From the NCBI GenBank assembly GCA_032719365.1, contig CM064872.1, forward strand, positions 18,321,572-18,385,571: a stretch of 64,000 nt of DNA, in the 5' to 3' direction. The position numbers and the translations under genes are program-made. The stretch comes from Prinsepia uniflora (taxonomy: Eukaryota; Streptophyta; Magnoliopsida; Rosales; Rosaceae). Position 1 is the first letter of the stretch; each line of letters starts with the position of its first letter. Positions 1-10,710 of the stretch are shown here, in pieces. The notes below the pieces were generated by a model. That model ran no database searches. It saw only the letters and a list, made by a program, of their open reading frames with translations, and was not told where the DNA came from.

Positions 1-1423
1 TCGCAGGACCCGTTTGCAGAGGAAACGGGTAGAGACGACGATGAACAGTAATAGGGTTACTGTAGCTGCGCGCGTGGCCGGGAATCTGACCTTGGGTCCA
101 ACATAATTTTTGATGCTTTCGATGATACAGACATTTTAAAATTAGTTTCGAGTCGATCGGACACCGTCTCGATAATGTTTCGAGGGCCCGACGGTTTATG
201 TTATAGTTTAAAATAATATTTAAATCCCGGAAAATTATGGGGAATTGATATGATGTAAATTGAGTTGTTAGTAACCCTGTATAATGATTTTGGACAGGAT
301 TCGAGATTCCTGGCAAGTGTCGAAAATTACGGAAATGTGTGCAGCTCGGAAAGCGAGCAGTTTGGACGGTGTGTGAGTGGACGTTTGTTTTATAAACCAT
401 GATGCATGCATAGTTAAATGTTTTACATGATTGATTGCATGATTTGACTTGCATTGATGTCTTGATGATATGGCATGATTATGTGTGATTTAATGATTAT
501 TTTAATCGGTGTTTCGGGCACATTTTTCGAGGAAATGTGCAAATGGTATTTTGGGCTAGGCCCGGAGTCAAAAAGGTTTTGAAAAGGATATTTTGACTTA
601 AGTGGTTAGTCAATGATGATTTCTGGATTATTTTAATGTTTTCCATGTGATTTTACGAATTTACGTATAATTGGTATTTGAGCCTGAAGCCCTGTTGGGA
701 ATGTTTACGACTTGATATGAGGTCATGGATATGATTGATATGTGTTATGATATGGATTGTGTTTGTGATTGTGGATCCTGGATACTGGATCATGGGATGG
801 ATGGTGCGAGTGCAGTTCTTAGACGGGACTCGGATGTTGCGTGAGTGCAGTTCCCGAGTATGTGATACGTCTAGATGGTGCGTGTGCAGTTCCCGAGGTT
901 GGCCTACGCGTAGTGCGGATGTGATTGATTGTGCACTTGTGAATAGTGCGGATTGATGTATTGATTGATTGATTGGTTGTATTGTTTGATGTGGATTTTG
1001 AATACGTACTGGTATTCAGTACGGGTTCTGGTCGGTGTGACCAGGTGATTATGTTTTCATATGTCTTGGCCTGAGAGCCGGGATTTGACTTGTTTTGTGA
1101 TTTGGCTGGAAAGCCAGTGCTTGTGATTCATATGTTTTCCCCTATGCATGCATGGTTTGATAAACTGGAGGGTAACTGATGTGTTTCCAAATCGTTTTAA
1201 ATGATATTATTTTTGTCCACTCATACCTTTTCTGTTTTGATGACCCTCCAGGCCGTGTCACGACGTTCTGGGCTGATCGAGAGGCGAAGGCATGAGCGGA
1301 AATCAGTGCAGTTATCCCTTGTCTGATAGGTGCTGAAGGGTACTTTCGGGACTTCAGTTGACTTGTCAGACGGGAGCAGGACTAGGCATGGTTATCAAAG
1401 TCCAGTTGGGACAAGTCCTGTCA
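1..1423 (+). repeat. 3' part of a long gypsy-type LTR nested in the LARD1 5' LTR
   Basis: The right-hand part of a long LTR, cut by the window edge. It ends in CCTGTCA at 1423, directly before a stretch that matches the LARD1 3' LTR from 8035 onward, so it was inserted into the LARD1 5' LTR. Candidate target duplication GATGA follows at 1424-1428; its partner would lie left of the window. Inside it are an ACAG acceptor-like site (296-297), a 75-nt mini-exon, a GTGAGT donor-like site (373-378), a CTCAT branch-like site near 1223 and a CCTCCAG acceptor-like site ending at 1251. This is the same order as in the other long LTRs of the window. Whether it is a solo LTR or one end of a full element cannot be seen. 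Confidence 0.7.
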
Positions 1424-2173
1424 GATGAATAGTGACATATATCGGGGATGTGTTCCCTAGGGGTTGTGTGCCCCGACTTGGCATCTTCTCGGAAGTGTCG
1501 TGGATTAGATATACGTATGTTGATATGTATGAGGTTTTATGAAAGTGATTGGGGGCGGAGACCTTGTATTCCATGTTTTAGAAAGTGATTTGGGGGAGAG
1601 ACCCCGTATTTGATGTTTCGGAAAGTGGTTTGGGGCAGAGACCCTGTATTCGGTGTTTTGGTATTTTACTGAGAATGGTTTTGAGCTGAGTCCCACTTGT
1701 GTTTGATTTGGGCTAAGTTCCCATGTATTGATTTACCGATTTTGTGATTTTGGGTCAGGGACCCATAAATGGTTTTATGGTTCATAACGGTTTATAGGGG
1801 CCGGGCATGAACCCTTGAAAGGTTTTGAGAATATGTTTGACAAATGGTTTTATGAACGTTTTTGATAAACGTGTTTCGAATGCATGCATATGCTTTTAGT
1901 GAAGGGCATAAATGTCTTATTATGAAAATGTTTTTAATGAAATATTATTTTTGTCCACTCACAACTTTCGATGTTTTAATGCCCTTCAGGTTGATCGCGG
2001 ATGCGAGCTGTAGCAGAGATCGAGACATCACACTCCTCCTCCTACGATCCTAGCGTACTCTCGAAGCTCCGGTGAGGGCTAGAGACGGAATTTTCCCTGG
2101 TCTGACACTTCGTATCAGACGGGATCTGGCGCGTTCTACTTTAATCCTGGGGGATTTGGGACGGGTCCTGAAA
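1424..2173 (+). repeat. LARD1 5' LTR, 3' end
   Basis: Aligns along its whole length with 8035-8784 of the 3' LTR, including the run of units such as GGGGGCGGAGACC and the closing GGACGGGTCCTGA. The CCTTCAG acceptor-like site ends at 1989. The last bases read TGAAA where the 3' LTR reads TGACA, so the terminal CA is mutated. The rest of this LTR lies left of the window, beyond the nested LTR at 1-1423. Confidence 0.8.
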
Positions 2174-2176
2174 AAG

Positions 2177-2188
2177 TGGTATCAGAGC
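2177..2188 (+). other. LARD1 primer binding site (tRNA-Met type)
   Basis: TGGTATCAGAGC lies three bases after the 5' LTR. This is the plant initiator-tRNA-Met complement that primes minus-strand DNA synthesis in most plant LTR retrotransposons. Confidence 0.85.
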
Positions 2189-5100
2189 AGGTTGCCTCAT
2201 TTGATACTCATGGTACTCTGATACCATGTGGTATCAGAGCGTGTTTTGCTCTTGTTATGCGCGCAAGTTGAGGATGTGATGTCTCTGAAGTCGTAACAGT
2301 CCATCAACCTGATAGTTAGGGTAAGAGTAGGAGCTACCACGTGTTGAACGAAATTCGATACGATAGTTTTAGGTTCGATTGGCATCCAATGAAGTACATG
2401 TCGTGTATATCGAGGAAGTGGATCCTGAGTAGGATCAATATTCATGTTAATCCAACGACTTAGAGCCGTAGTGTTACTGGTGAGTAGTATCCAGTGGACC
2501 AGTAGACACCGTATGACGACCGGAGAGTCGAGCCCATTGTCGGTCGTGTCATGAAGGATTGGAGAGTGTGCTGCAGAGGGCAGCTGAGTTCATGGTTGAC
2601 CCTAGTAAGATTGTTGGTAATAGGAATGTTTGACCCTATTTGGCATGAGTTTCCATGTTTCAGTGTGTCGAATCCCGGAGGGATGTCGATTGGCGGAAAA
2701 TGCCCGGAGTAGTTGTGGTGTGACGCGATAGGATACGATTGCGACGTGTAGCCGTTGTTCAGTGTTAGGCACAGAGTATGGCCGAGTTCTTGTGGGCCAG
2801 CGGCTGGGCACCGTAGAGTTACGAGAGGACGAGGTCCTTGGATCGTGGTTATCGGCTGGTTTAGTACCAGTATTGGAGTACGATGACTCTTCGAAGTCGA
2901 GAGCGAGGGATCGGTCAGGATGGTTGGACTGCAGCGGGCAGCCGGGTTTATGACAACCCCATTTTGAGAGTGATTGACCCGACTCTAAGTAAAATGAGGG
3001 GATCCGGTTCACGAGTACCATTGTGAGATGAGATTTGGAATCCTGAAATGGACCGATCAGTGGATGTTGCGTTTGGAGTGGTTGGTACCGGCGATCAACT
3101 ACTGCATGGATTTGGAGTCTCGATGGCAGAGTGTTTGTGAGATTGGTCTACATGAGGTTGTGGTAGACGCTGCTATCGATGGTCGTAGTCGAGTCTTATC
3201 GAGTTGCATAGGCTCAGGTTGCCGTGACGATTGTGACAATGGGATTCGTCAATCATGACGATGATACGGGGGTGCGTGGGTGACACACAGTATGAGCATA
3301 GATTCTGGATTCGACTCGGTTACGACTCAGTACGATCGCAGAATGAAATGCTGACATTGGGTGTTGACACACTTGCCACGTTGCCTCTGTGAGGTGACTC
3401 CGATGAGTAGGATATACCTGGATGAGTGACAGGTGCCCTAGATATCCTTGGAAGGATTACACGAGTGTGTGTGCTGGAGTTAATCCCATAGAGTTGGGAC
3501 GTACGAACCAGTATGCAGACGGAATAGTTGATGTGCCTAGAGTGGCGAGCATGTGAGCTCGGTGGGCATTGAACGGGACAGAGAGGATCCCGAGTGGCTC
3601 CGTACGATGTACCAGGAGTACTTGGTTTGGTGACCAGTTCCCTGATGATATGAGACTTAGGACGTGAGTGTGTTCCCAGGAGTAGTAACGTTAAAGGTTG
3701 AAATGCCTAAGTGGCATTCGGATGAAAAGGTATAAATGGATGACATGAGCGACATCACATGATGTGTGGGTAGGTTGGTCAATTATGGTAGTACGCAGAG
3801 ATTTGGCTTCAAATCACGACAGACGTTGCGATCTGTTTAGCCTACCGACCGATGTCAGTGGATTCCGACGAATTCTGTGAGTCAGAGTTGGATTAGATTG
3901 ATTAAAGTTACGAGATGCGAGTGTTAGAGGCCGTTTATACACATCCGTAAATAGTATACAAGGTTTAACCTTGAGTCGCATGAATTCCACCCGGAATGAG
4001 TGTACCTACATAAACGGTATTCACGGACGCGTGGATGGTGTCCGGTTGAGCTGAGGACTTGAGAGTCCATTGCGAATTGGTTTTGGTTGACTACGGTTGA
4101 CTATACCTCCTGAGTTGGGGACTTGGAAATCATTTGTCTATAGGACGCGGGAATAATCGTGTAATGAGTGAGCTCCATAATTGGAAAAGAAGCATATTTC
4201 CAATGTGATTGGAACTTCGAAATCAAGAGAAGTTGTGATTAAGACGTTGAGAAGAGTGCTTAATTTCGTATTGGTGACGGATATTCCGGGATCATTGAGG
4301 GTGACTCTGTAGTAAATAATGCTGAGTGCCGGAGGATGACATAGGATGAACTTTGATGTCATCATCTTGGATTCTCCTGGATTCGTTCCTACGTGGGACG
4401 ACGAGGAGTGATATGACAGCTAGGGGTTCAAAGAAGGTGTAAGAGCCGAACACCTAGACTGTGGGTCAAATTTGATTGACTTGAGGGGTAAATGGTATTT
4501 AGCATCACAGGATGTGACGAGTGAGTGTCCGAGGTGATGGATTGATGTTCGCCTGGTGACGGACGGTTGGGGTCCGGACCATGGTTGGAACGCGGACAGT
4601 AGTATGTGGTTGGACATTGCCAGGGTGCAGTCTTTGAGTAGGTTGGGTGGCGCCCCGATGTTGATGTGATGTGGGTGCACTAGTGTGTTGTGTACGATGG
4701 ACGATGGGATTAACCACGGTCAATCGATATGTCGGGTTAAGAGTGTCCCGAGATTATGGGAATGTTGTAGATTAGATAGAGTCCTAGATGGACATGAGTG
4801 GCGATCAGATTAGATCCGATAGTGACAGTTGAGGACTTGAGTGAGTCAAGATTTTAGTATCAGTTACTGAGTGATACGAGATACGATGCGAGGACTCGGG
4901 AGCGAGTCGAGATCAGAGTAGAGCAGCGAAGCGCAGTGGAGCTGGGAGTTGTCGGCTGGTCACGAAGTCGTGACATGTCGTGGTAATGGATTAATCAGTA
5001 TTCGACGAGTTCAGATTGATATGGAGTGATGGGACTCTAAGAAGAGTCAATATGGACATAGGTTTGAGAATGATATGCAAGATGGGATTCGTGCCATTGT

Positions 5101-5541
5101 GATGGCAGGATCTATAGAATGTTGTCTGATCGGATGCTGAGTAGGATGTCATCTTGGATGTAATAGCCTTAGTGGGAGTACGTTTTTCAGCCTGACGACT
5201 ATAGGATGGAACGTCTTAGAATTTTAGATTGAAAGGCCATTTGAATGTCCGTTTGGCATTGCTGACTTGTCAAAATGAGCGACAGGCAAGATCGACGAGT
5301 GTCGACATTTGGTCTCGAGTGAGACGTGAGAGATAACGTGTAGTTCTCGAAAATGAATTGGAGCTTTAGAGGCTCTGGTGGCGGTACGTACCGATGAGTA
5401 CGGCGTAGTGACATACGTGTTTGATTACACGAGGGTATTCTCGTGTTTAGGTGCAATAGCCCTCTACATGGGACATGGTTGGATTCCACAATTTGGTTGT
5501 GGAATCGGGTCGATTTGAATTTCAAGGACGAAATTCTTTAA
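2189..5541 (+). other. LARD1 non-coding internal domain
   Basis: About 3.35 kb without a convincing gene: open frames are short and on both strands, and no retroviral domain is recognisable. Homologous DNA is present in reverse orientation at 61461-64000. For example, the stretch around 2860-2960 matches the complement of about 63800-63900, and 5280-5530 matches the complement of about 61490-61680. The shared stretches do not keep an open frame. A short inverted repeat (5482-5506) precedes the polypurine tract and is also present in LARD2. Confidence 0.65.
2218..2237 (+). repeat. Hairpin containing a second primer-binding-like site
   Basis: CTGATACCA (2218-2226) and TGGTATCAG (2229-2237) form a perfect 9-bp inverted repeat with a 2-base spacer. 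The right arm runs on as TGGTATCAGAGC, identical to the primer binding site 52 bases upstream. Confidence 0.7.
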
Positions 5542-5566
5542 GGGGGGGGGGGGGGGGGGGGAAGAT
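5529..5566 (+). other. LARD1 polypurine tract with a 20-G run
   Basis: The plant Ty3/gypsy 3' motif GGACGAAATTCTTTAAG is followed by 20 consecutive G (5542-5561) and AAGAT, then the 3' LTR. The matching motif in the Tekay-type element is at 34991-35017 with only seven G. It primes plus-strand DNA synthesis. Confidence 0.85.
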
Positions 5567-8500
5567 TGTAACGACCCGTCCCGAATTATCGGGATTAATT
5601 AAGAATTAATGACAGATTAGCCTTGCTAATCAGGGATTAGACGAGGATTAGCGGACGAGCAGGCCGAAATGACGATTTTGCCCCTAGAATGGGTGAATCG
5701 CTGAGTTTTTATTCAGGTAGTCAAATGGACTTTGGCCGATGACTGTGACGTAGTTCAGGACGTCACGAGTTCATAGACAGGTGGCACGCCCGATTCCGAC
5801 GTTCGAGGAAGAAGTTATGATGTTTGGAAGTTCGAGGGTATTTTGGTAATTTGGTTGAATAGGAGTAAATAGTTGACTTTTGATCCGGGACGTCCGATGG
5901 CCGATGGCCAAGGACCATTACGTAGATCGGGATGATCCGAATCCGTAGACAGGCGGCACGTCGAATTCGGACGTTCGACGGAGAAGTTACGGTTCACGGA
6001 GGTCCGAACGTTCTATTACACGAATTACGTAACGGTTGCCTTTTTGGAATTATGTGGGCCCAGATATTTTTCCCAAGGCCCAATGGATGAGTGACAAATG
6101 TCACCCATCCACTAGACACCATTTTACATTCATGCATATCTTCCCTTTTTCTTTGTTCGAGCATACCAAACCCAAACCCGATAAACATTTAACCCAATCC
6201 AACACCATTCCTATATGATCTTGAGTGAGGCCAAATAGTATGATGAGGACAAGAAGATGGTGGTGGCTGGTGAAGGGAGGACCACCGTACACGGCGACGA
6301 GGGCCCTGGAAACCAGGTAACCACCTGATTACCCGGTTATGCCATTTTTCCTTTTTATTTTGAATTTGACGATGGGGGATAGTTTTGGATGATTAGGAGA
6401 TGATTAGTAGGTTTCTAGGAAGGTTTTAGGATGAGTTTGGTGGCGGTTCACAGCTGAGGAAGCCTAGGGAAGAACTGGGCAAGGTCGAACCGTGAGGAGG
6501 AAAATGAACCCGTGGGTTTTTATGGGTTTTAGGTGGATTTGGTTGCACAAACAAGTTTCTAGGATCAAATTAGGATGTTTAGGATTGAAAAGGAGAAGAT
6601 TGGACAAACCATGAGGAGTGGAGAGCCCTGGACTGGTCACGCCGATCCAGTTAGACCGGCTATACAGGGTTGGATCGGACCAACCGGTTCGACCAAGGAA
6701 GAAGAAAACTGTAGCCCGGCGCGTGAGGCCCACGCGCAGGACCTTCTTGGGGCGCGTAAGGGAGCTTGAGCCCTCATTTGAGGAAGGTTGCAACATATAA
6801 TTTCATCTATTCGATGTAACGAACATTTTGGGGCTGGTTTCGTGCCAATCGGACATCGTTTCGATATAGTTCGGGTTGTCCGAAGGTTTAGGTTCGCGTT
6901 TAAAAATAGTTAGAAATTCCAAAAAATTATGGGGCTTAAGTGAGGGGTTATTTAAGTAGTTAATAACCTTCTATTAGGACTTGGACAGGTTCGGGAATCC
7001 CGGAGGCGACGATTGGCCCAGGAGAGGCTTATGGCACTCGTATCGCGGCGCGGCTTTGGACGGTATGTGAGTGGACTTATTTTATGAATTCTAAACATGC
7101 ATAAATGTTTATAAATGTTTTAAATACATGTTTTATGATGCCACAGGTGCATTTGTTTGTGGTAGCTTAGGATCGACATATTTACACGTTTTTCGAGGTT
7201 TTTGGCTTTATGTCGTACCTTTGCGTACTGTGTTTTCAATGACGATTTAATGAATGGATTTTGGATTTTGGATTTAGAATATGAAATTGGGCATGAGACC
7301 TATTTTATTGGAAACTCTCGGACTTGGAGTCCATTTGATTTGATGAGGAATCGGACTGAGGGTCCATTTGAGTATACTATCGGGCCGTGGGACCCGTTGG
7401 TTTACGAATTCGGGCTTGAGGCCCTATTGGTGGTAATCTCGGGCTTGAGGCCCCTTTGAATGTAGTATCGAGCTTAAGATCCCGTTGATTGTGAAATCGG
7501 GCTTGAGGCCCCGTTGATTTATGGTTTCGGGCTTAGGGCCCAGTTAGTCGTGATATCGGGCTAGAGGCCCAGTTGATTGTGAAATCGGGCTTGAGTCCCA
7601 GTTCGATTTATGAAATGAGAATTCGGGCATGAGACCCTATTGTACTGTGGATTTAGGCCGAGGCCTGTGGAAATGGATTTGAATCGGATTTACTAAATCC
7701 TGTTGAGATGAATCGGGTATGAGACCTAGTTGAAATATGTTTTGAGAAAGAAAGAAAGTATTTGAAATGTACAAACCCTCCATATGATTTATATGGTCTC
7801 CTCCAAACATCGACTTGGAGAGTCACGATCCACATACCAGAATGGGCATCCCCATAGGGATCCCGTTCTAGGAGTGGAAGTTATGATGTGGTCCAGGACC
7901 AGATTCCGGAGAGATGTGTGGACTAGATCCGGAGATAGAGCTCGGACTAGATCCAGAGATAGAGCCTCCCGGATGGAGAATTCATAGGGGAAGACTCGGA
8001 GTGAGACCCCGAGTGGTGTGCACACTAGTATAGAGATGAATCGTGACATATATTGGGGATATGTTCCCTAGGGGCTATGTGTCCCGAATTGGCATCTTGT
8101 CGGAAGTGCCGTGGATGGGTTATACATATGTTCATACGTATGAGGTTTTATGAAAGTGATTGGGGGCGGAGACCCTGTGTTCCATGTTTTAGAAAGTGAT
8201 TTAGGGCAGAGACCTCGTATTTGACGTTTTGGAAAATGGTTTGGGGCAGAGACCCCGTATTCCGTGTTTTGGTATTTCACTGAGAATGGTTTTGGGCCGA
8301 GTCCCACTTGTGCTTGATTTGGGCTGAGTTCCCATGTATTGATTTACAGATTTTGTGATTTCGGGTGGGGGACCCATAAATGGTTTTATAGTTCATGACG
8401 GTTTATGGGGATCGGGCATGAACCCCTGAAAGGTTTTGAGAAGATGTTTAACAAATGGTTTTGTGAACGTTTTATATAAACGGTTTTCGAATGCATGCAT

Positions 8501-8784
8501 ATGCTTTTAGTGAAGGGTATAAATTTCTTATTATGAAAATGTTTTTAATGAAATATTATTTTTTTCCACTCACGACTTTCGATGTTTTAATGTCCTTCAG
8601 GTTGATCGCGGATGCGGGCTGTAGCAGAGATCGAGATATCACACTCCTCCTCCTACGATCCTGGCGTACTCTGGAAGCCCCGGTGAGGGCTAGAGACGGA
8701 ATTTTCCCTGGTCTGACACTTTGTGTCAGATGGGATCAGGCGTGTCCCACGTTAATCCTGGGGGATTTGGGACGGGTCCTGACA
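5567..8784 (+). repeat. LARD1 3' LTR
   Basis: A 3218-bp LTR from TGTAACGACCCGTCCCG to GGGTCCTGACA. In order it holds: paired GACAGGYGGCACG modules (5776-5788 and 5948-5960); a 26-bp palindrome (6085-6110); a CAG/GTAACC donor-like site (GT at 6317); an ACAG acceptor-like site (AG at 6987-6988); a 78-nt mini-exon; a GTGAGT donor-like site (7067-7072); hairpin arrays (about 7325-7740 and 8145-8420); a CTCAC branch-like site (A at 8572); and a CCTTCAG acceptor-like site ending at 8600. The hairpin units alternate complementary stems such as GGACT/AGTCC and GGGC/GCCC. Confidence 0.85.
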
Positions 8785-10710
8785 AGTGGGGAGCGTTCAA
8801 ATCGTGATTAAACAACAAAGTAACACCTGTGAGTGGACGTTTACTTTCTTTAAATAATTATGCATGCATATTTGACTATTTTAACTGCTTTTCTATCTAA
8901 TTTGAGTGATATTGGAGTGGTCATGATTTTAAGATGAATTTTGCTGATTTTTACGAAATTTTTTAAAGCACGTTTTACGAAGTTTGCATATGTTGTGTTT
9001 TGGAGTTATATCCAGGTTTAGAACCCGGCTCTGACATACGGAATTAATATATGGTATAATTATGTGCTTTTCGATATTTGTGTGGATGATGTCTGATGAG
9101 CATCCCTCATTGGCATGCGGTATGGTTGATGCTTAGAGGTCGAGAACCGGGCTCTATTTCCTTGAGCGGTTGGTTAGTCTCAGACGTCCAGAGTTGGACA
9201 CTATTTTCCTGAGACTAGTATTATGATTGGGCTATAACTTATACATCCAGAACTGGACTATGTTTTTCTGAGTTGGTCCTCTTTCGGATGTCCATAGATG
9301 TGCACCGTTTTCTCGAGTGGTGTGTCTACCGGTAGTACATAAATGATATGATGACTTGGCTTACATGCATCGAGGATAGGTTGGGTATATGTAATTGTGT
9401 TTGTGATACTTTGATATGGTTTTATGTTGGCTTACTCAGATGTTGCTGAATTTTAGTATGTTTGCACATATTTCGAGATCTCTTAGTTATTACCTATTTG
9501 TTGCTATTTGATGTTTCTTTTCCCTTATGCATGCATAATTTTACGAAACAGGAAGAAATACCTATATTTTCAACTTGTGTTTGTTTTAAAATATTTATTT
9601 TATTCCACTCACACTTGTGATACGAAGATGGGGATCAACCCAAAGACCGAAAGCATAGACTAGATTATGCGCACTCTTCAACGTATTAAGGTAGGAATTA
9701 ACATTTCAATTGTAGTTGGTTTTAGTGCTTATGCTCTGTATATAGTTATGTAAATTATTCCTTGTCTAACAATTGGTGAAATTTTTATCTTTGTTGGTTT
9801 TACTTTGAGGCTAGTTTTAATTTTTTATAAAGTTAACTTTCAGATGGAAGCAGGTTCTCCGCAATTTTTGGGAGGGTTTTTGTGAGCTCCTCTTTGTCCA
9901 ACGAGCTGATTTGTGTCATTTTAAGAGGAGAAAACTCACTGTTGCTGGTTACCCAAGCTTGGCAGGGGAGCTAGAATTCACGGTCGTGTTTTTGGCCAAA
10001 CCAAGCGTTGTCCTTCGAATTGATACCTCTTTAAGTTCCTGATGTTGACTACAAATGATTTGATGCATTAATCATGAGAAATGGCTGATAATTTTGCAGA
10101 GATATGTGATTCAGGTCATAGGCACCTATTATAGGAATTCGGGTTGAGTGTGCGACCCGACTGGAGGTAGCAGGCCAGTACACCTACGACCACAGTCACA
10201 ACCGCGTGGGAGCCACTCGCAAGGAGCCAGGCAGAGCGTGACGCGTGCGGTAACCCCTCGAGTTACAGCCAACGTGAAAATCCTTCCTTTTTGCATTCTT
10301 AATATAATTGTACAATTTTTATGATGAATGGTTATGTTTTTTTACACAGTTTGATACATCCAAATGTATAATGTTGTTAGTTTCAATATCTATAGAGTTT
10401 TTCGTGATTCCGAAAAGTTAGTCATAGATCCTTATGGGGTTGGGAATCTGCGTATCAGACTTGAATTTTGGAAAGAATCTAACTAGCAGATTCCACTACT
10501 CGAAAGGTTTAGTGGGTTGGATGTGGGTGGTGACTCAGCGAGGACGGATTATATTTGGTTTATATATTGAGATGTTAATGCTGATAGAGTTATTATATGT
10601 ATCCCTTGTTTGGCGGATTCTATGTCGTGTATAAAAGTGTTCAGGATATTTCAGGTACATTGATTAAGGTGTCATACAGGAGCAGAATTAGGCACGGTTA
10701 TCAAAAAAAT
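8785..10710 (+). repeat. Diverged long-LTR remnant split by LARD1
   Basis: Directly after LARD1 come CCTGTGAGTGGACG (8826-8839), TGCATGCAT near 8863, a second TGCATGCAT near 9530 and TCCACTCACAC near 9604. These are the same ordered landmarks as in the other long LTRs. Near 10660-10700 a stretch with GGAGCAGAATTAGGCACGG resembles the LTR end at 1370-1400. The part between about 9700 and 10620 is unlike the other LTRs and may hold another insertion; no gene was recognised in it. The left part of this LTR should lie beyond the window, because LARD1 landed inside it. Confidence 0.5.

Larger units (their letters stand above)
1424..8784 (+). mobile_element. LARD1: large non-coding LTR retrotransposon derivative
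   Basis: The visible 5' LTR end (1424-2173) and the matching end of the 3' LTR (8035-8784) are both exactly 750 bp and clearly homologous. Between the LTRs lie a tRNA-Met type primer binding site (2177-2188), about 3.4 kb of internal DNA and a polypurine tract just before the 3' LTR at 5567. No gag, protease, reverse transcriptase, RNase H or integrase motif was found inside; the longest open frame is about 140 codons. Long LTRs (3.2 kb), a non-coding interior and intact cis sites define a large retrotransposon derivative (LARD), which is presumed to move with proteins from a related autonomous element. A second copy, LARD2, starts at 58711 on the other strand. Confidence 0.8.

Noticed and set aside
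2602..3258. Frames of 63-139 codons in the LARD1 interior
   Set aside because: They overlap on opposite strands, have no known motif, and the homologous LARD2 sequence does not keep them open.
9841..10140. Exon-like stretches between AG and GT sites
   Set aside because: Frames are short and broken and no protein family was recognised; the region lies in a degraded LTR.
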